Below, piece after piece: positions 59,632 to 64,000 of a DNA stretch of 64,000 nt. Position numbers and translations under genes: made by a program. Under the pieces are notes generated by a model. That model saw only the letters and a list, made by a program, of their open reading frames with translations, searched no databases and was not told the origin of the DNA. The stretch lies in assembly GCA_963920665.1 (NCBI GenBank), contig OY987270.1, positions 22,470,019 to 22,534,018 on the forward strand, in the 5' to 3' direction. Each line of letters opens with the position of its first letter. Position 1 is the first letter of the stretch. Source of the stretch: Straminergon stramineum (lineage: Eukaryota; Streptophyta; Bryopsida; Hypnales; Calliergonaceae).

Positions 59632-60222
59632 GGTAGTATGCTCGTAAAACGACCATTTAAGGGCTGGTCGGCCTCTTCGATGGTTCTTAGATTCACGGAA
59701 TTATTTTTCATTATTTTTCACTTGAAGAAAAATTGATGTGGAATCTAACCCAAGTGGTTTCATATTTTTCGGAGCATTTTTGAATTACTTATGAATTTTC
59801 AAAGAATTCTGTGGTAGGCACCTATTTATGATCATAGGCCTTGCAAAAACCACACACACGCAGTCTGAAAAAAGATATGGCTTGACCAAAAACAAGCACT
59901 ACAACATTCAAAAAGTAAGACACAAGGTTCTTAAATGCAACCACTACTAAACTTAAATGGACCCCAAATTCTTTTTAACATTTGTAAGAAGACAATTAGG
60001 CAATCAATTTTCATCTAGAGAAAGTAAGTCGACATACCTTGGCTTTGAAATCGACCCTCTCATACTCTTATTCCATGCATCGGCAAAGTATGAATCATCT
60101 CCTAACAAATCTTAATTATGCTTTAAAATTTGTGACAGTCCATTTCAAAACCATAGACTGACCATTTCAAATGGTGCTACTGTATTGTTTGAAGAAGATG
60201 GTCGCAATAAGAGCAGACTACC
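59632..60222 (+). mobile_element. GGTAGTCTGC-TIR element, copy 4
   Basis: The left end GGTAGTATGCTCGTAAAACG pairs with a right end that reads GGTAGTCTGCTCTTATTGCG on the minus strand (60,203-60,222). The left third matches 700-990 in inverse orientation. About 590 bp, non-coding. No clear target duplication. Confidence 0.7.
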
Positions 60223-61941
60223 TTAACTTAGATTACAGACTACACTTTCATACCAAATATCCAAATGTCAAATATGATATTACTTTAATATTTGATTTCC
60301 CTACAGTCACTCTATCAATGCACCACCACCAAGGAAAAGCATAAAGCATAATTGGTAACAAGAAGTTATAGAGGTCACTACTATTAAAATCATTCCACAA
60401 AGTGAATCAAGCAAGGTGGATTTATCCTAGGGGAAAACACAGGAATTTTTATTTGCCACACATGATAAAATTTGCAAATGTTCAATTCATATGTGCAATT
60501 AGAGGTCCCAAATTAGCTATGGTAGGTAAGGTCTAGAATATACCCTAAATACAATACAAAATAGGGGTTTATTATTATTTTATCATGAAGAATACAAAAT
60601 TTACCTTGCTCGTCCTACTTTGTGGTACAAATTTTGCATCCTATCTTCATATTGTGGCCATTTAAGTTGAGAGGCTATGAGGTTGAGTGGCCAAATTTTG
60701 TTAAGAGTCCAAACAAAAGGACAATAAATAGGCAATAAATATAGGAATTGGAGCCTTCAACTAGCTTTAGAGTGAGAGTATTTCCAACAATGTCCTTCAA
60801 ATGGACTCGCCAAATTGTAATTAGATTGTGTCACGTATATGGAAGGAAACAACTACTTAACATCCCTCCACCACCATCCCCCACAACAATGTGAATATAT
60901 TAAGAACTCCCAAGGACCAAGGTGCACAATTAATGACATGCCAAAAATCATGGCTGACCCAACACATCGAGCATTAGCAACCACTTTAGGGGAAAAGAAA
61001 CTAAGCACAAAAGATCGAATTGTTGAAACTAGGAACTCTTTCAATGAGTTCGAGGTTGAAATTAGATCACAACTTCTTGCTTATTTGAAAGTTATTGTTG
61101 GAGCTTTTCAAGTTGTTTTTTTCAAACATTCACTATGGACAAATGGAAGGAAAGGCTTCTTGTTGTTAGGAATCAACTGAAAGAGGATGATGCAAAGTGA
61201 TTGCAAGAAAGATTGTTCAATTTTAGTAGCATTTAGACAAAACAACAATTTTTGTGTGTGGTATTCGAAGTACTATGAGTACTATGAAACCAAAAAATCT
61301 CAACTATTGATATGAAAAATCAACGGCTAAAAGTACTATTTTGAGTATTATGTCTATTAGTAAGTATTAAAATAGCATTATTTGAAAAAAAAATACAATT
61401 TTTCACAAAAAATAGATACAATGAAGTATAAGTTAATATTAAATAGAAAATCTTGAACAACCCCCCCTTAAAATTGTCAATTTGTGAGGACTTGATGGTG
61501 ATTGGATTTCACCAAAAAGGTGAAGTTGAAACCATCTTCAATATTCAAAAGTGTGTGTGGAAAGGAGCCCTATTTGTCAGAATATGGAGGCCATAAAATG
61601 ATGTATTTTTATATTTCTTTTGATAGGCACATGTCTCCCTACTTTGGAAATAGACCATAAAAATTTTAGCTCTAGATCATTAATTTTGGGTACTCCTCAG
61701 TACTAAAAAACCTAAACCCCAAAGTGTGACAAATTAGCAAAGTTGACTTTTAAATATATAAAATGATATTTTGGAAATTTCTGAAAAATAAGGGATATGA
61801 TTATAATCAAGTTATCCATCTCCAATAAAAATTTCAAGGCTCTACCTCCCAAAGTTCTAGTAGAAAACAACTTTGTCACTTTTAAATGTGACACAAAAGA
61901 GGACTGGTCTTTCTTGCAATCCCCCTGCGGGAGATGAGATA
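60223..61941. other. AT-rich intergenic DNA
   Basis: An ORF at 60,839-61,180 (113 residues) has a mixed composition but no recognisable domain and is not called. The rest is unassigned. Confidence 0.5.
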
Positions 61942-62436
61942 ATGCTCAACTTTGTTGATGTATTAGGGTTTGGGGCCAATAAACTTCTTGTGCATCGTTT
62001 GTGTACTGGTTCTTGTCCAAGTAGAGCTACGAATGTTGAAAGATTCTAGGATGCCATGCATGAACCTATAATGCAAGATTATTTTGTTGATGTGCCAATC
62101 TATGGGTCGGCCTGTTTTCGGTGATGCTACCGCATGCAAGATTCTTTATTGTTGCACATAATATAGAAGGTTTGTGCCCATGACAACTTTTTTATGCAAA
62201 AGAGGGATTACACTAGTATTATAGGTTTATCTTTGCATTGGAAGATCACCTTAGCATTAGATATATTATGCTATGAATTTTGTGCGGATGCCACATATTA
62301 GTATTGCAAGTTTAGTGAGAGTACTGCCATAGAGTCTTTGAAGAGGTTTTGTGTAACTATTTATGCAAAATTCAAAGAGTACCATCTTAAGCGACCTACA
62401 CATAATGTTTTTGACAATAAAATTGGTCATCAATGA
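61942..62436 (+). pseudogene. PIF/Harbinger (HARBI1-like) transposase, N-terminal part, dead
   Basis: A single frame from 61,942 to 62,436 reads as the N-terminal region of Harbinger-type transposases/nuclease HARBI1-like proteins: EPIMQDYFVDVPIYG, CYRMQDSLLLHII, CAHDNFFMQKRDYTSIIGLS, LALDILCYEFCADATY and SESTAIESLKRFC in order. Four in-frame stops (two within the first 50 codons) interrupt it and a fifth ends it, with no frameshift needed. The DDE catalytic region that should follow is not recognisable downstream. It cannot encode a protein. It shows that a PIF/Harbinger source of the type needed by the GAGCATCTGC elements once existed here. Confidence 0.82.
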
Positions 62437-64000
62437 TTTTGAGCCCTAATTTATCCGCCCTTGGTAAATTTGCAAGCATAACCAAGTTCTTAGTTTCCAA
62501 TCAAATTATTCCTACTTTTGAGTGCCTAGGTGTGGTTTTTTGTGCCTTCCAAGCAATGTATCTTTTCTAAATTCTTAAGGTCATGAAAATTTGCAAGGGA
62601 ATCACTAAACTAACCTAATGAAAGAAAATTAATCTAATTAATTCGAATTACTTGAGATGCTGTGGTTGTGGAATGAAAGTAATTATAGTCTACAATTTTT
62701 CACCTCTAGATTGTTGGTCAGATCATTCCATTTCTAAAAACATAAAACTCTTGAAATTAAGATGCTCCTACAAGAAGTTATGACCAAATGAAGTTTTAGC
62801 CCTAATGAGGCCACTCAAACTTTATCTACAATTTTAGACCCCTTTTCTATTTCAAAGGACCTTGAAATTTGGACCTTGGCCTAAGATTACTAACTTCTAT
62901 CAAAGTTCCAAGTTTTGAATTCAATAGATGACTTTCGACTAACTTCATTTATTTCTTAGCCTAGACTTCATCCTTCATTAACTCTTGGAGTTTTGTGTAT
63001 TTTTTCAAGTTTAAACTAGTATTGGGCTCCTCTGATTTCCTTATGTTTAATTCCAAATCTAAGATCCCACTTGGTTGTCTTCAAAGGATTCTATCCTATG
63101 TCCTATCTTGTTCTCAAGGTTTGGGATTCCTTTTGTCAATTCACTAATTTTAGACTTTGGTATTTGATTTTTTACAAAGCCTAAAATTAACTATTCCGAT
63201 TGCTAACAAAATTAAGATTTGGACTTTCCTAGCGAGAGTTATGAGTGTATGAAGTTTGACCGCTAATTAGTATTTTAAACTTCATCTGCTATTTTTTGCC
63301 AATCTATAATTTGAAATCAACTTTTGCTTCCTTGTAGGACCTCTAAATTTTACCCCTAGCTAGATTTTCTCCCATACTCCTTTTGGATGAATTTAACAAA
63401 CTTTCATCCAATTTAACTTGTAAACTTCATCCATTGATATCTTCCTCATTTTAAGTTGGTTCTAGATGTATTTAAAAATTTTGGAATTCCCTTAGCCCCT
63501 ACTTTTTAATCTTAAAATTAGACCTGACTTGACTCCCCTTCTTCAGGTTTCTACTTCTTCCTTGGCCTCAGCCTTAATTAGTACTTACGAATTGGAATGG
63601 GAAAGGAGGATTTTGAGTGTCATACCTCATAGGCAAGTTTGTTGATGTTGTCACCCTGACTTCCTTCTCCTTATTCTTCCCCCTCCATCATTGATTCTTG
63701 CGAAGTTAGGCAATTGGTTGTTATTTTAATAGATTTTTAGGTTAATACAACAATTGGGTATTCAGCTTCTACCCCCTCTCCTTAATTCACTCTCTATTTC
63801 TTTTCCTTTCTACACTATTTCCCTTATGCCCTTAATATAGCCCAACTATCCTCATTGCTTGTTACGAGACTAATTAACCCCTCATCCCCTGAAGTCCAAA
63901 CATGTGTAAAAGCTGACTTGCTTTTCAAGTCCTATAAGTCTAAATTTCAATGAGTTATGAAAATCCCAACCGTACAATATTGTAGTGTGCATGTTGTAGA
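62437..64000. other. AT-rich terminal stretch
   Basis: No gene or clear repeat structure. It may include decayed downstream parts of the Harbinger-type element. Confidence 0.5.

Noticed and set aside
60839..61180. 113-codon ORF
   Set aside because: Mixed composition but no recognisable domain, no flanking exons and AT-rich context.

Overview
This window reads as nuclear DNA of a land plant. The spliced genes have GT-AG introns, the space between them is AT-rich and full of decayed repeats, and there are plant families: DUF674, a PLATZ zinc-binding protein and a plastid-type HDR. I infer a seedless lineage (a moss such as Sphagnum, or a liverwort or lycophyte) from gene texture and from the DUF7748-like and bacterial-type reductase genes. 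That placement is tentative. No prokaryotic organisation is present.

Layout. 0-3.2 kb holds transposon remnants. 3.2-5.5 kb is a three-exon DUF674 gene behind a telo-box promoter. 5.5-17.3 kb is a gene-empty AT-rich desert built partly of old terminal-inverted-repeat elements. 17.34-18.64 kb is a complete solo LTR with a 5-bp target duplication. 19.1-21.1 kb holds a membrane-anchored SMP-30-type beta-propeller gene and a small divergent ORF. 23.6-24.9 kb is a four-exon ubiquitin-conjugating enzyme on the minus strand. 26-27 kb is a decayed coding remnant split by a MITE. 29.3-33.4 kb is a nest of TTAA-bounded elements. 34.0-37.2 kb is the ten-exon HDR gene, encoding the last enzyme of the plastid MEP pathway. 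38 kb holds a transposon with a LINE tail inserted in it. 41.7-42.75 kb is a GC-rich intronless reductase that looks bacterial. 45.1-45.65 kb is a divergent PLATZ gene. 46-50 kb is a repeat desert. 50.94-51.02 kb is a probable C/D box snoRNA. 51.8-53.1 kb is a large inverted repeat. 54.2-56.4 kb holds two minus-strand genes: a DUF7748-like protein with an in-frame minisatellite and a three-TM membrane protein. 56.7-59.1 kb carries two PIF/Harbinger-type elements in a duplicated segment. 62 kb holds a dead Harbinger-type transposase.

The host genes are unrelated housekeeping or uncharacterised genes and form no pathway together. The most unusual signal is the mobile-DNA layer, which has at least four non-autonomous TIR families: (1) 0.24-0.96 kb elements with CCC(C)T termini bounded by TTAA, the signature of piggyBac-type insertion; (2) 0.35-0.76 kb elements ending GGTAGTCTGC; (3) about 0.25-kb elements ending CACTAAATAG with TA flanks; (4) 0.46-kb GAGCATCTGC elements with TTA duplications, matching the PIF/Harbinger transposase relic in the same window. 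Other points worth checking are the snoRNA, which could direct methylation of 18S rRNA, and the reductase as a horizontal-transfer candidate.

All exon boundaries were found by hand from reading frame and splice consensus. No database search was possible.
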